The notes beneath the pieces were generated by a model. The model did no database searches. It was not told the origin of the DNA and was given only the letters and a program-made list of their open reading frames with translations. A stretch of DNA of 64,000 nucleotides from UBA2421 sp002343075 (lineage in GTDB: Bacteria > Planctomycetota > Phycisphaerae > Tepidisphaerales > Tepidisphaeraceae): positions 62,001 to 126,000 of the forward strand of contig CALJLN010000050.1 of assembly GCA_937982565.1 (NCBI GenBank), in the 5' to 3' direction. Both the position numbers and the translations under genes were made by a program. Shown in pieces: positions 17,358 to 25,125 of this stretch (position 1 is its first letter; each line of letters begins with the position of its first letter).

Positions 17358-17921
17358 TCACTTGAGCTTTCCAAACTGCACAGCCTCCCGCGCCGTGACC
17401 GCTTCCTGCAACTCCGGCTCATCAACGGGGTGATCGATTAATGTGCCGGCATACACCATCCAGCCGGTCAGCCCGCGAATAGTAAAATTCGTGCGAATGC
17501 GATATCGCCCACCCTCTGCCTCAAACCGAATCCCGCGCAGGTCTCGATCCGACACCTTGCTGATCAGCTCCGCGGCACCTTCACTCCGTCGCATCTCACT
17601 CAAGAAAATCCAGAGCACGGGATCGTGCGGAGACGGAATCGGCAGGGAAAATTTCATCACCCCAAACGCGGTGTGGCCAGACGGGCTAACCCAGACATGA
17701 TGCCTTACATTGGGTTTCTCAGGCGTCTTGATATCAAGCGTCCATCCCAGAGGCGGGGCGAGCGTTGCATGTAAGTCAGGGTTGTACGCCGGCGTGACGG
17801 GTTGTGTGTTGGAAACGCTGGCTGGCGAAATCGGCCCAATCGACACCGGCGGCTTGGATCGGATGCAGCCAACGCCGAGCGCGCAAAGAAACACCACGGG
17901 GAATAAAGTGCCGTGTGACAT
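17358..17921 (-). CDS. Hypothetical lipoprotein
   Basis: This 187-residue protein starts at the ATG at 17921 and has a signal peptide with a good lipobox (MSHGTLFPVVFLCALGVGC). A longer frame to 18095 would run through the ribosomal protein L31 gene, so I rejected it. The mature domain reads as a compact alpha/beta protein with PLGWTLDIKTPEKPN, FGVMKFSLPIPSPHDPV and LRGIRFEAEGGRYRIRTNF. Planctomycete proteins with a similar layout are predicted to sit at the cell envelope. It follows rpmE after 29 bases. Function unknown. Confidence 0.65.
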   Translation of the reverse strand: MSHGTLFPVVFLCALGVGCIRSKPPVSIGPISPASVSNTQPVTPAYNPDLHATLAPPLGWTLDIKTPEKPNVRHHVWVSPSGHTAFGVMKFSLPIPSPHDPVLWIFLSEMRRSEGAAELISKVSDRDLRGIRFEAEGGRYRIRTNFTIRGLTGWMVYAGTLIDHPVDEPELQEAVTAREAVQFGKLK

Positions 17922-17950
17922 CAAAACGAATTGTAGGCGCAGAATCAGGC

Positions 17951-18199
17951 TTACTTCGCAGAAGCGGCCGGCGCAGCACCGCCGGATTTCTGGAAGCTGT
18001 ATGTGCCGCCAAACTTCTTGCTGAATCGCTCGACCCGCCCGGCGGTATCGACAAACTTCTGCTTGCCGGTGAAGAATGGATGGCACGACGAGCAAATATC
18101 CACGCCCAGCTTGGCTTGGGTGCTGCGCGTCTGGAATGTGTTCCCACAGGCGCAGTGAACGTTGCAGGTCTGATATTTCGGATGAATCTTGGCTTTCAC
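17951..18199 (-). CDS. rpmE: 50S ribosomal protein L31
   Basis: This 82-residue protein is ribosomal protein L31 of the zinc-binding type. It begins [19 protein letters not shown] and continues with [18 protein letters not shown], which gives the four Cys ligands (C-x-C plus CxxC with neighbours). The start is a GTG at 18199 preceded by GGAG. The Ala-rich C-terminal tail ([11 protein letters not shown]) is a lineage-specific extension. It is a component of the large ribosomal subunit. The lipoprotein gene downstream may be cotranscribed. Confidence 0.96.
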   Translation of the reverse strand: MKAKIHPKYQTCNVHCACGNTFQTRSTQAKLGVDICSSCHPFFTGKQKFVDTAGRVERFSKKFGGTYSFQKSGGAAPAASAK

Positions 18200-18415
18200 G
18201 TTACAACTCCAGTTGCCGCAAGGACGTGCGACCCAGTTTACTCGCCGGGTCGTCAGCCTTGTTCGGGGCGAAGACTATAGCAGCTTCCGACGCGGCGCTC
18301 AAACGCGTTTCGGGACGAGCCTGCTGAGATCGCGACTCAATTGCCCTAAGCACTTGTCAATAATGATGTTGTCGCAATTCGACCTCGCACCGAATAGAGT
18401 AGCTTCAGTCAAAAA

Positions 18416-20665
18416 GTGTCGACCCAACCAGCCATTCTCAACGATCCCGGCAGCGCGGCGGAGCCTGTAAACCGTGCTGCGATGGTGCTTCGCGTGTCGG
18501 GAATCAGCTCGCCGGCTGCTGCACGGGGTATTGAAGCGTCACTTTCCAAAATGGCTGGCGTTTCGGCAAGGGCGTCGCACTCTTCGCAATCAATCCGCCT
18601 TGAGTTTGATCGTCGCGCGTGCGCGCTGGCCGAGGTGGCGCATCGGCTCGATAAGCAGGGTGTTCGTATTGTGGGTGCCCAGGCAATCGACCCGCAATCA
18701 CGTCAGGACGCCCAGATGCTTGCCCCGACGGAACCGCGCGTGACGAACGCAAATCGGCTTCGGGCTAAAATTGACGAATATTGGGGGATCATCCTCGCTT
18801 CAGTCGGCGCGCTGCTCCTGCTGGCAGTCTTTCTTGTTCACGCGTTCGACGGCCCGCAATGGCTTCGGCTTTCGTTACTTGCCGGGTGCTACGTCATTGC
18901 CGGGTGGCACACCGCCATCGACACGCTGCGTACGCTGCGGCAGTTCCGATTTGATATCGACGTCTTGATGTTCGCCGCTGCCATTGGTGCCGCGATTCTC
19001 GGCCACTATGAGGAAGGCGGACTGCTGCTCGTGCTTTTTGCGTTCGGTGGTGCCGGAGAGGAATTGGCGCTCGGCAAGGCGCGCTCCGCCATTGGCGCGC
19101 TGGCCCAACTCGCGCCCGAAACCGCAATCGTCCGCAGCCGCTCGGGTGAACAGCACGAGGTGCGCGTGGAGTCGTTGAATCCCGGCGATGAAGTGATCGT
19201 CAGGCCATTCGACCGGCTCCCCGCCGACGGTGAGGTGATCGAGGGCAGCAGCGCCGTCGACCAATCGCCCATCACCGGCGAATCGGTGCCAGTGGAGAAG
19301 CAGCCGGGCGACAAGGTGTTTGCAGGCACGATCAACGGGCAAGGCATGGTGGTCGTCAGGGTGAGCAAGCTATCGAGTGAATCAACGGTGGCGAAAATCG
19401 TCCGACTTGTTAACGAAGCTCAGACCACGAAAAGCCCCACACAGCAATTCACCGATCGCATCGAGCGCGCGTATGTACCGTTGGTGCTGATAACTACTGC
19501 AACGCTTATCTTGCTGCCTCCTTTGATGGGACTAACGCACCGACAAGCCGACTCTGGTTTGTGGGCAGGCTGGTTCTATCAAGCGATGGCATTCCTCACC
19601 GCGGCAAGCCCGTGCGCGCTTGCCATCGGCACACCGGCAGCGGTGCTCAGCGGAATCGCGCGGGCTGCGCGCATGGGCGTGTTGATCAAGGGAGGGGCAC
19701 ACCTGGAGAATCTGGGCCGGATAAACGCGATCGCTTTCGACAAGACCGGCACAATCACGCAGGGCAAGCCGATGCTGACAGATGTGCTGACGATGAATGC
19801 CCAGGATGAGAGCGAGCTTCTTCGAATCGCCGCTGCGGTCGAGAGCGTGTCATCTCATCCGCTCGCCGGCGCGATCGTGGCGGCGGCCCAGAATGAGCAG
19901 TTGACGTTTCCCCCCGTGACACAAGCCGAGCAGATCCCGGCATCCGGCGTCCGTGCGGTTGTTGAAGGGCGAATCGTCACCGTCGGAAAGGCTTCGCTTC
20001 TGCCACACGATGTCGAGGGGGTCGATCGATTGAACGAAGCACTCGCGCGGCTCAATGCCGAGGGCAAGACAACGGTTGTCATCGGAATCGACGGCACCAT
20101 CGCTGGCGTGATTGCGCTGGCCGATCTGCCACGCACAAACGCACGCGCCGCGATCGACCGTCTGCGGGCGGCGGGCATTCGGCATACAATCATGCTCACC
20201 GGAGATAACAGCCCCGCTGCCGGCGCGATTGCAAAGCAGGTTGGCATTGATGCGTTTCACGCGCAATTGCTGCCGGAAGACAAGGTGACGCTCGTCCGCG
20301 AACTCTCCGAAAAATACGGCGGCGTGGCGATGATCGGCGACGGCGTTAACGATGCCCCCGCGATGGCTGCTGCCACGGTCGGCATCGCAATGGGAGGCGC
20401 CGGGACCGATGTCGCACTGGAGACCGCCGACATTGCCTTGATGGCCGACGACCTCAATAAACTGCCCGATGCGATCGGCCTGAGCCGGTTTAGCCGCAAG
20501 ATTATCACGCAGAATCTCGCCATCGCGCTCGGCGTGATCGGGGTGCTGGCGCCGTTGTCGGCCCTGGGGTTTACCTATCTTGGCATTGCGGTGCTCTTTC
20601 ATGAGGGATCGACTGTCATTGTGGTGCTCAACAGCTTACGACTGCTATTTTATCGGCCCCGATAA
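18416..20665 (+). CDS. P1B-4-type metal-transporting P-type ATPase with degenerate HMA domain
   Basis: This 749-residue ATPase exports transition metal ions. The membrane SPC motif (residues 398-400), the phosphorylated Asp442 in DKTGTITQGK, the TGES actuator loop and GDGVNDAPA are all present. The last helices contain HEGSTVIVVLNSLRLL, the HEG-S/G-T signature of the P1B-4 subgroup, which is known for Co(II) and in some cases Fe(II) or Zn(II). An N-terminal domain of about 65 residues has the HMA fold pattern, but the CxxC is replaced in GISSPAAARGIEASL, so it should not bind metal. P1B-4 pumps normally lack this domain. The start is a GTG at 18416. No metal regulator gene is adjacent. Confidence 0.85.
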   Translation: MSTQPAILNDPGSAAEPVNRAAMVLRVSGISSPAAARGIEASLSKMAGVSARASHSSQSIRLEFDRRACALAEVAHRLDKQGVRIVGAQAIDPQSRQDAQMLAPTEPRVTNANRLRAKIDEYWGIILASVGALLLLAVFLVHAFDGPQWLRLSLLAGCYVIAGWHTAIDTLRTLRQFRFDIDVLMFAAAIGAAILGHYEEGGLLLVLFAFGGAGEELALGKARSAIGALAQLAPETAIVRSRSGEQHEVRVESLNPGDEVIVRPFDRLPADGEVIEGSSAVDQSPITGESVPVEKQPGDKVFAGTINGQGMVVVRVSKLSSESTVAKIVRLVNEAQTTKSPTQQFTDRIERAYVPLVLITTATLILLPPLMGLTHRQADSGLWAGWFYQAMAFLTAASPCALAIGTPAAVLSGIARAARMGVLIKGGAHLENLGRINAIAFDKTGTITQGKPMLTDVLTMNAQDESELLRIAAAVESVSSHPLAGAIVAAAQNEQLTFPPVTQAEQIPASGVRAVVEGRIVTVGKASLLPHDVEGVDRLNEALARLNAEGKTTVVIGIDGTIAGVIALADLPRTNARAAIDRLRAAGIRHTIMLTGDNSPAAGAIAKQVGIDAFHAQLLPEDKVTLVRELSEKYGGVAMIGDGVNDAPAMAAATVGIAMGGAGTDVALETADIALMADDLNKLPDAIGLSRFSRKIITQNLAIALGVIGVLAPLSALGFTYLGIAVLFHEGSTVIVVLNSLRLLFYRPR

Positions 20666-20765
20666 GCCTGCCTCTCTGCTGCATCCGGGAGGCGATTGAC
20701 GTCGAAATGCCCTCTGTACGAAGCAGCCGTTGAGGATACGGTCTTCCGGAGTGGAGCGGTGATCG

Positions 20766-20854
20766 TGCGAGCCGCAAGCGTAATCGAGAGGTGAAACGGA
20801 GCAGCGAAGTTTGCGGCTAAACGCGCCTAACCTCGCGAACACTTGCGGCTCGCA
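20766..20854. repeat. Perfect 13-base inverted repeat
   Basis: TGCGAGCCGCAAG (20766-20778) is matched by its exact reverse complement CTTGCGGCTCGCA (20842-20854), with 63 bases between the arms. This is longer than expected by chance in a gap of this size. It could be the ends of a small dispersed element or a regulatory structure upstream of the sigma factor promoter. Confidence 0.5.
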
Positions 20855-20933
20855 AGACGATACCGAACGCAGCGCCAGACGGCACATGGAGTGGCATACT
20901 GCAGAGAAATTTGGTTTGGCGCGTCTGAAAAAC

Positions 20934-20962
20934 CTGACAATCGCCTGCGGATGGCGTATGCT
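20934..20962 (+). promoter_or_regulatory. Candidate sigma-70-like promoter for ECF sigma gene
   Basis: CTGACA (20934-20939) and TATGCT (20957-20962) are separated by 17 bases. Transcription would begin near 20969, which leaves a leader of about 50 bases before the TTG start at 21018. The match is by eye only. Confidence 0.35.
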
Positions 20963-21017
20963 GCCCCGTCTGCGGTGGCCTTGTCTGGCCCCGTCTTGAA
21001 ACGCAGAAAGTCGCGAT

Positions 21018-21590
21018 TTGAGACTTACTCCAGCCGAACATGACGAGCAGGACGTGCTCCCGAGAATCGCCGCCGGCGACAAATCGGCCGTACGCGCTTG
21101 CATCGATCGGTATGGCGGGATGGTGTACGGGTTGGCCCGGCGATTCCTGCGCGATCCGTCGGCGGCCGATGACGCATCGCAGGAGATCTTTATCGAGCTT
21201 TGGAAGGTCGCCGCCCGGTTCGACCGGTCGGCGGCGAAAGAAAGCACATTCATCCTCACCATCGCCCGGCGACGATTGATTGATCGACTTCGCCGCGACA
21301 ACGCGCGGGTGAAGACCGATTCGTTCGAGACCGTGCCCGAACCGGCAACCGATATGCCGATCGATCAGGTGGAACAGCGCGACATGGCCTTGCAAGCAAT
21401 GAGTGCCATGCGGCAATTGCCCCCCGACCAGCAGAAGGTGTTGATGCTGGCAATCGAGCAGGGGTTGAGTTACAGCGAGATTGCCGAAAGGCTCGGCACC
21501 CCGCTGGGCACAATTAAATCGCACGCGAGAAGAGGACTGATTCGCATCAGGGAATTGTTGGCAGTTGAACAGACGAGAGAAGTCGAATGA
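21018..21590 (+). CDS. ECF-family RNA polymerase sigma factor
   Basis: This 190-residue protein is an ECF sigma factor. Region 2 includes DDASQEIFIELWKVAARFD and TFILTIARRRLIDRLRR. Region 4 includes MLAIEQGLSYSEIAERLG and TPLGTIKSHARRGLIRIR. The SigK-like pattern fits its RskA-like anti-sigma partner. The start appears to be a TTG at 21018, since the frame is closed at 20997 and no upstream ATG or GTG is available. The anti-sigma gene overlaps its stop by four bases (ATGA), so the pair is translationally coupled. The regulon is not visible from this window. Confidence 0.92.
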   Translation: MRLTPAEHDEQDVLPRIAAGDKSAVRACIDRYGGMVYGLARRFLRDPSAADDASQEIFIELWKVAARFDRSAAKESTFILTIARRRLIDRLRRDNARVKTDSFETVPEPATDMPIDQVEQRDMALQAMSAMRQLPPDQQKVLMLAIEQGLSYSEIAERLGTPLGTIKSHARRGLIRIRELLAVEQTREVE

Positions 21591-22447
21591 ATCGACCCGA
21601 CGACACACTATCGCCAGAGGCTCGGAGACGGATCGACGATCTGCTCGCCGACGATGCGCTGGGCAACCTCGATTCGGAAGATGCTGCGGAGTTGCGAAAC
21701 CTCGGCGTGCGGAGCAACCCGTTACACACGATTGTCTCCTCACTCAGCGAAGCCATTGTCCCTGAAGCTGCAGTTTCACTATCGCTGCAAAGCAAAATCG
21801 AAGCCGACGCCGCCCGGATACTCGGCGGCTCGGAACCGATTCGCGAACACCCCCGGAAAGTGGTCGCGCGGGCGACCAGCACGCGCCAACCCCCCCAGCT
21901 TAACTTTGCGACTTGGATGGGTTGGGGTGCCGCCGCTGCGGCATGCGTCGCGCTCGGCCTGACGCTTGCCCGGCCCGGCCCGCCGGCGCAGGTGGTGGTG
22001 AAGGAAGTGATTCGCGAGGTGCCGGCACCGGCCCCCAGGAAACTCCCCCCCGCCGAGGCGCGAGCCGCTCTGTTGGCGGGTGGCGAGAGTGTCCTCCAGG
22101 CTGCTTGGAGCAAGGGCAACACCGATGATGCCGTTGCCGGCGACATTGTCTGGTCGGCCAACCGCCAGAGCGGTTTCCTGCGTCTCACCGGCCTGCCCGC
22201 TTTGCCAGAGGGGTTTCAGTATCAGCTCTGGATCATCGACGCCGCGCGGGAGGGCCAGGCGCCGGTCGACGGCGGCCTGTTCGACATCACGCAAGTGGCC
22301 GATGCACGCCCCGCCGAGGTCGTGATTCCATTCTCAGCAAAGCTGCACGTCACCCAGCCCGCCGCCTTCGCCATCACCATCGAACGCGCCGGCGGCGTGC
22401 CCGTAAGCAAGCAGGAAAAAGTGGCCGCACTGGCTAAACCGGCTTAG
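21587..22447 (+). CDS. RskA-like anti-sigma factor
   Basis: This 286-residue protein is a membrane anti-sigma factor of the RskA group. An N-terminal cytoplasmic part (about residues 1-105) is followed by one membrane segment (WMGWGAAAAACVALGLTLA). The extracytoplasmic RskA C-terminal domain contains LPALPEGFQYQLWIID, PVDGGLFDI and FAITIERAGGVPVSKQEKV. No zinc-finger motif is present, as is normal for many RskA proteins. In mycobacteria, stepwise proteolysis of RskA frees SigK, and a similar mechanism is likely but unproven here. The start ATG overlaps the sigma gene stop. Confidence 0.88.
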   Translation: MNRPDDTLSPEARRRIDDLLADDALGNLDSEDAAELRNLGVRSNPLHTIVSSLSEAIVPEAAVSLSLQSKIEADAARILGGSEPIREHPRKVVARATSTRQPPQLNFATWMGWGAAAAACVALGLTLARPGPPAQVVVKEVIREVPAPAPRKLPPAEARAALLAGGESVLQAAWSKGNTDDAVAGDIVWSANRQSGFLRLTGLPALPEGFQYQLWIIDAAREGQAPVDGGLFDITQVADARPAEVVIPFSAKLHVTQPAAFAITIERAGGVPVSKQEKVAALAKPA

Positions 22448-22540
22448 GATCCGCCATCCCTTCGCTGCCAACTTCATCCACATTCCACTTTGGTACAAGC
22501 AGATGGGACTCGTCGCGACAGACGTATCGTCTGTTAACGG

Positions 22541-22957
22541 CTATCGTGCATGCAGCCCCGTTCGCGCACCCTCATCATCAACGAGATAGTCGCTATCGCG
22601 GATGACCCTCGGGAGTGCGTCCCACTTGGCGGCGCACAACACATGCCTCCAGGCGACAGGCGTGACGGCATCCACAACGAAATCGACCCTTGGCGTGAGC
22701 TGAGCGAAATCGATGTCGGCGGGGACGCGCGTGAAGACGACCGTCATTGCCACTTCGCGCATGCGCTTGGCGATGATCAGGGCACGCTCAGCAGGGATTT
22801 CACTGAGCGCAATAATCACCAGTTCGCACGCGTAAGCGGAAGAGGTTTCAAAGCCGTCGCGACCCAGTTGCAACCTGCGCACGAAATGCCCATCCGGCAG
22901 GTTTCGTTCAATCTCATCTGCGGTCGAAACGGTTGTTGCGAGAATTCCGATTTTCAC
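22541..22957 (-). CDS. Hypothetical small protein, receiver-like
   Basis: This 138-residue protein has alternating strands and helices like a response-regulator receiver domain: KIGILATTVSTADEIERNL, ELVIIALSEIPAERALIIA, MTVVFTRVPADIDFAQL and VDFVVDAVTPVAWRHVL. The conserved phosphoacceptor Asp is not clear, because the expected strand reads LVIIAL. I chose the GTG at 22957 because a strong GGAGG lies 9 bases upstream of it; a start at 22978 has no such site. The gene stands alone between an anti-sigma gene and hutH. It could be a pseudo-receiver. This is weak fold reasoning by eye. Confidence 0.5.
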   Translation of the reverse strand: MKIGILATTVSTADEIERNLPDGHFVRRLQLGRDGFETSSAYACELVIIALSEIPAERALIIAKRMREVAMTVVFTRVPADIDFAQLTPRVDFVVDAVTPVAWRHVLCAAKWDALPRVIRDSDYLVDDEGARTGLHAR

Positions 22958-22966
22958 CTTTCGAGG

Positions 22967-22971
22967 CCTCC
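22967..22971 (-). promoter_or_regulatory. Strong ribosome binding site that decides a GTG start
   Basis: On the minus strand GGAGG occupies these bases, nine bases before the GTG at 22957. This favours that start over the ATG at 22978. Confidence 0.5.
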
Positions 22972-23029
22972 AAACCATGCTTGGGCAGCACCCAGCCGCC
23001 GCACCGTGCGACGACCGGGGCTGCTCAAT

Positions 23030-23051
23030 AGTTAGTCAGTAATAACTAACT
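23030..23051. promoter_or_regulatory. AT-rich dyad, possible operator
   Basis: AGTTAGT (23030-23036) and ACTAACT (23045-23051) form an inverted repeat with 8 bases between. It lies 73 bases or more upstream of the GTG start at 22957, in a notably AT-rich patch of an otherwise GC-rich window. A regulator binding site is plausible. A second weaker dyad, GCTATA/TATAGC, lies at 23138-23161. Confidence 0.35.
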
Positions 23052-23201
23052 TATGGATGGCATCAATTGTAAATCGCGGGAATGTTCATAACCGGCGGAA
23101 AAGGGGGCGATCAGCCATAGCGCAAATATTTATCATTGCTATACTTAAGATGTGATATAGCACGCGACCCGGAAGTGCGTGGCAATGCCGGGAAGGTGCT
23201 T

Positions 23202-25058
23202 CTAGTCGGCCCGGAGTGGGTTGATTGCAATTGGCGTCGTCGCCTTCGCCACCGCGTTGGCGAGCGTTCCGTTGCCGACGATCTCTCGGACTGCGCGTAA
23301 GTCATCGGCGATCACGCGATCGGCGAGCAGAGTCGGCACAACCGCGCGAATCGCCCGGTACGCCGCACATGTTCCCGCCCCCAACTGCTGTGAAAACAGC
23401 TCATTGCTCGACTGCCCCCCCACCGCAGCCTCGAATTGCTTTGCTTCCTGCTCGGCGGCGGCGAGTTTGTCGGCGACGGCGCCGATGACATTTTGCGTCG
23501 TGGTATCGCTATTCGGCGAGATCTCCATGCCGACGCGCCAATCGATCGCCTGCGCCGCCGCAAGCAGGTTGATCGACAGCACCGCCTGCGCGTTGCCAAC
23601 GACTGTTCGGAGCTTTCGAGCGGCGTACGTTGCCATCGCATTGTGATCTTCGCTGTTTCCACTGGTGGGAATCGAATCGACGCTGCTAGGATGCGTCAGC
23701 ACCTTGTTCTCACTTACAATCCCCGCTGCCGTGTATTGAATGAGCATCAGCCCGCTGTTAACGCCCCGGCGGCTGATAAGATTGGGTGGAAGGTTTCGAT
23801 TGTGATGTCGATCGAGCAGTAGTTGCGTGCGGCGCTCGGCGATATTGCACAGTTCGGCGAGAGCGATTGCGAGAAAGTCGGCCGCAAGCGCCACCGGCTG
23901 GCCGTGAAAATTCCCCGCGGAGAATGCGCGTTCATCACCCAGATCGGCCTCATCGTCACCGCGATCAATCCGGCTCTGCACATCAAACGGCCGTCGGCCA
24001 AGCTCCGGGAAAAACAGCGGGTTGTCGGTGGCCGCATTCATCTCAGCCAATGCGACCATCTTTGCATATGCAATGGTGTCACGCGTCGCGCCATGAACCT
24101 GCGGCGAGCAGCGGATGCTGTAGGCGTCCTGCAGGCTTCTGGCACGGTCGGCGAGACGACTGCCTTTCAGATTCGCCCGGATGTTGGACGCACTGGCGCG
24201 TTGCCCTTGCATGTTTCTCGCGTCATGGATCGCTTCATCAAATGCGCGCGTGCGCCCGCAGACGGCTTCGACAGTCATCGCTGTGGCCACGTCTGCGGTG
24301 TTCGCCAGTTGCTCTGCATCAAACACGCTCAACGCCAACATCGCTGCGCTGAATGTAGCGCCGTTGGTCAGGCCCAGGCCCTCCTTGTAGCTGGGTGCGA
24401 CGGTTGTGATGGTGTTCGCAAGCTCGGCTGCGGGGTGAATCAGACGAGTCGGCGACGCCCCCGCAACGCAATCCGTCGGGCTTTGAACTCGATAAAACCG
24501 GCCCCGGCCAAGCAAGACCACAAACAGATGTGCCAGCGGGCACAGGTCGCCGCTCGAACCCACACTTCCACGAGTGGGAACGAGCGGGACGATGCCCGAA
24601 TTGATCATCTCGGCGATGCAGTTGACGAGTTCCTCACGCACTCCACTATGGCCCTTTATCAGCGTATTCAGCCGAAGCACCAGCACCGCGCGAATCACAT
24701 CGGCGGAAAAATAGTTGCATAGATCATCCGCATTGGCGTTGTCACCGGTGCCGGCGGCATGGCTGATCAGGATGTTCTGCTGCAGTTTCACAAGGTCTTC
24801 GGGGGGAACCGGCTCGTTCTTAAACTCGCCAAACCCGGTCGTCACGCCGTAGACATGCAAGTTCGGCTTTGCACCATCGGCCAGCGAAGCGTGATACTCT
24901 GTCACAATCTGCTCAATCTGCCTGCGCCCGATCCGCACTTTCTCCATCGCGGCGGATGCTATGCCGACTTTGATGCCTGGATCTCGTGCGACTCTCGTCA
25001 GCAATGTGATATCGAGCGATTTACCATCGAGCACGACTATGGGTGTGGCAATTGGCAT
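23202..25058 (-). CDS. hutH: Histidine ammonia-lyase (MIO family)
   Basis: HutH deaminates L-histidine to trans-urocanate, the first step of histidine degradation. I chose the ATG at 25058 (MPIATPIVVLDGKSL). Further upstream codons would run into the hutU promoter and gene. The catalytic Tyr70 lies in YGVTTGFGEFKN, and SHAAG at residues 99-103 is the histidine-lyase version of the selectivity segment. The cofactor loop reads GSVGSSGDLCPLAHL, so the MIO triad is Ser168-Ser169-Gly170 instead of the usual Ala-Ser-Gly. At 618 residues it is about 100 longer than typical HutH, with an insertion near VQSRIDRGDDEADLG and an extended C-terminus. Divergent hutU and hutI support the call. Confidence 0.88.
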   Translation of the reverse strand: MPIATPIVVLDGKSLDITLLTRVARDPGIKVGIASAAMEKVRIGRRQIEQIVTEYHASLADGAKPNLHVYGVTTGFGEFKNEPVPPEDLVKLQQNILISHAAGTGDNANADDLCNYFSADVIRAVLVLRLNTLIKGHSGVREELVNCIAEMINSGIVPLVPTRGSVGSSGDLCPLAHLFVVLLGRGRFYRVQSPTDCVAGASPTRLIHPAAELANTITTVAPSYKEGLGLTNGATFSAAMLALSVFDAEQLANTADVATAMTVEAVCGRTRAFDEAIHDARNMQGQRASASNIRANLKGSRLADRARSLQDAYSIRCSPQVHGATRDTIAYAKMVALAEMNAATDNPLFFPELGRRPFDVQSRIDRGDDEADLGDERAFSAGNFHGQPVALAADFLAIALAELCNIAERRTQLLLDRHHNRNLPPNLISRRGVNSGLMLIQYTAAGIVSENKVLTHPSSVDSIPTSGNSEDHNAMATYAARKLRTVVGNAQAVLSINLLAAAQAIDWRVGMEISPNSDTTTQNVIGAVADKLAAAEQEAKQFEAAVGGQSSNELFSQQLGAGTCAAYRAIRAVVPTLLADRVIADDLRAVREIVGNGTLANAVAKATTPIAINPLRAD

Positions 25059-25125
25059 TCGGCTGAGAATTGTGCCCGGCGCGATGGTAAGATGCCAGAG
25101 CGCGAAGATGGAAGGATAGAGAACG

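Larger units (their letters stand above)
20666..21017. other. Intergenic region of 352 bases with promoter and inverted repeat
   Basis: I see no convincing gene in this stretch. It contains a 13-base inverted repeat and a sigma-70-like promoter, both listed separately. Open frames on the minus strand here run on into the ECF sigma gene and look like shadows of it. Confidence 0.6.

Noticed and set aside
20645..21743. Minus-strand open frames across the sigma gene
   Set aside because: The plus-strand sigma and anti-sigma genes are clear and coupled. The minus frames have no similarity I can see.
22550..23035. A 161-codon plus-strand open frame
   Set aside because: The minus-strand gene here has a strong ribosome site and a plausible fold. 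The plus frame is Arg/His-rich noise.
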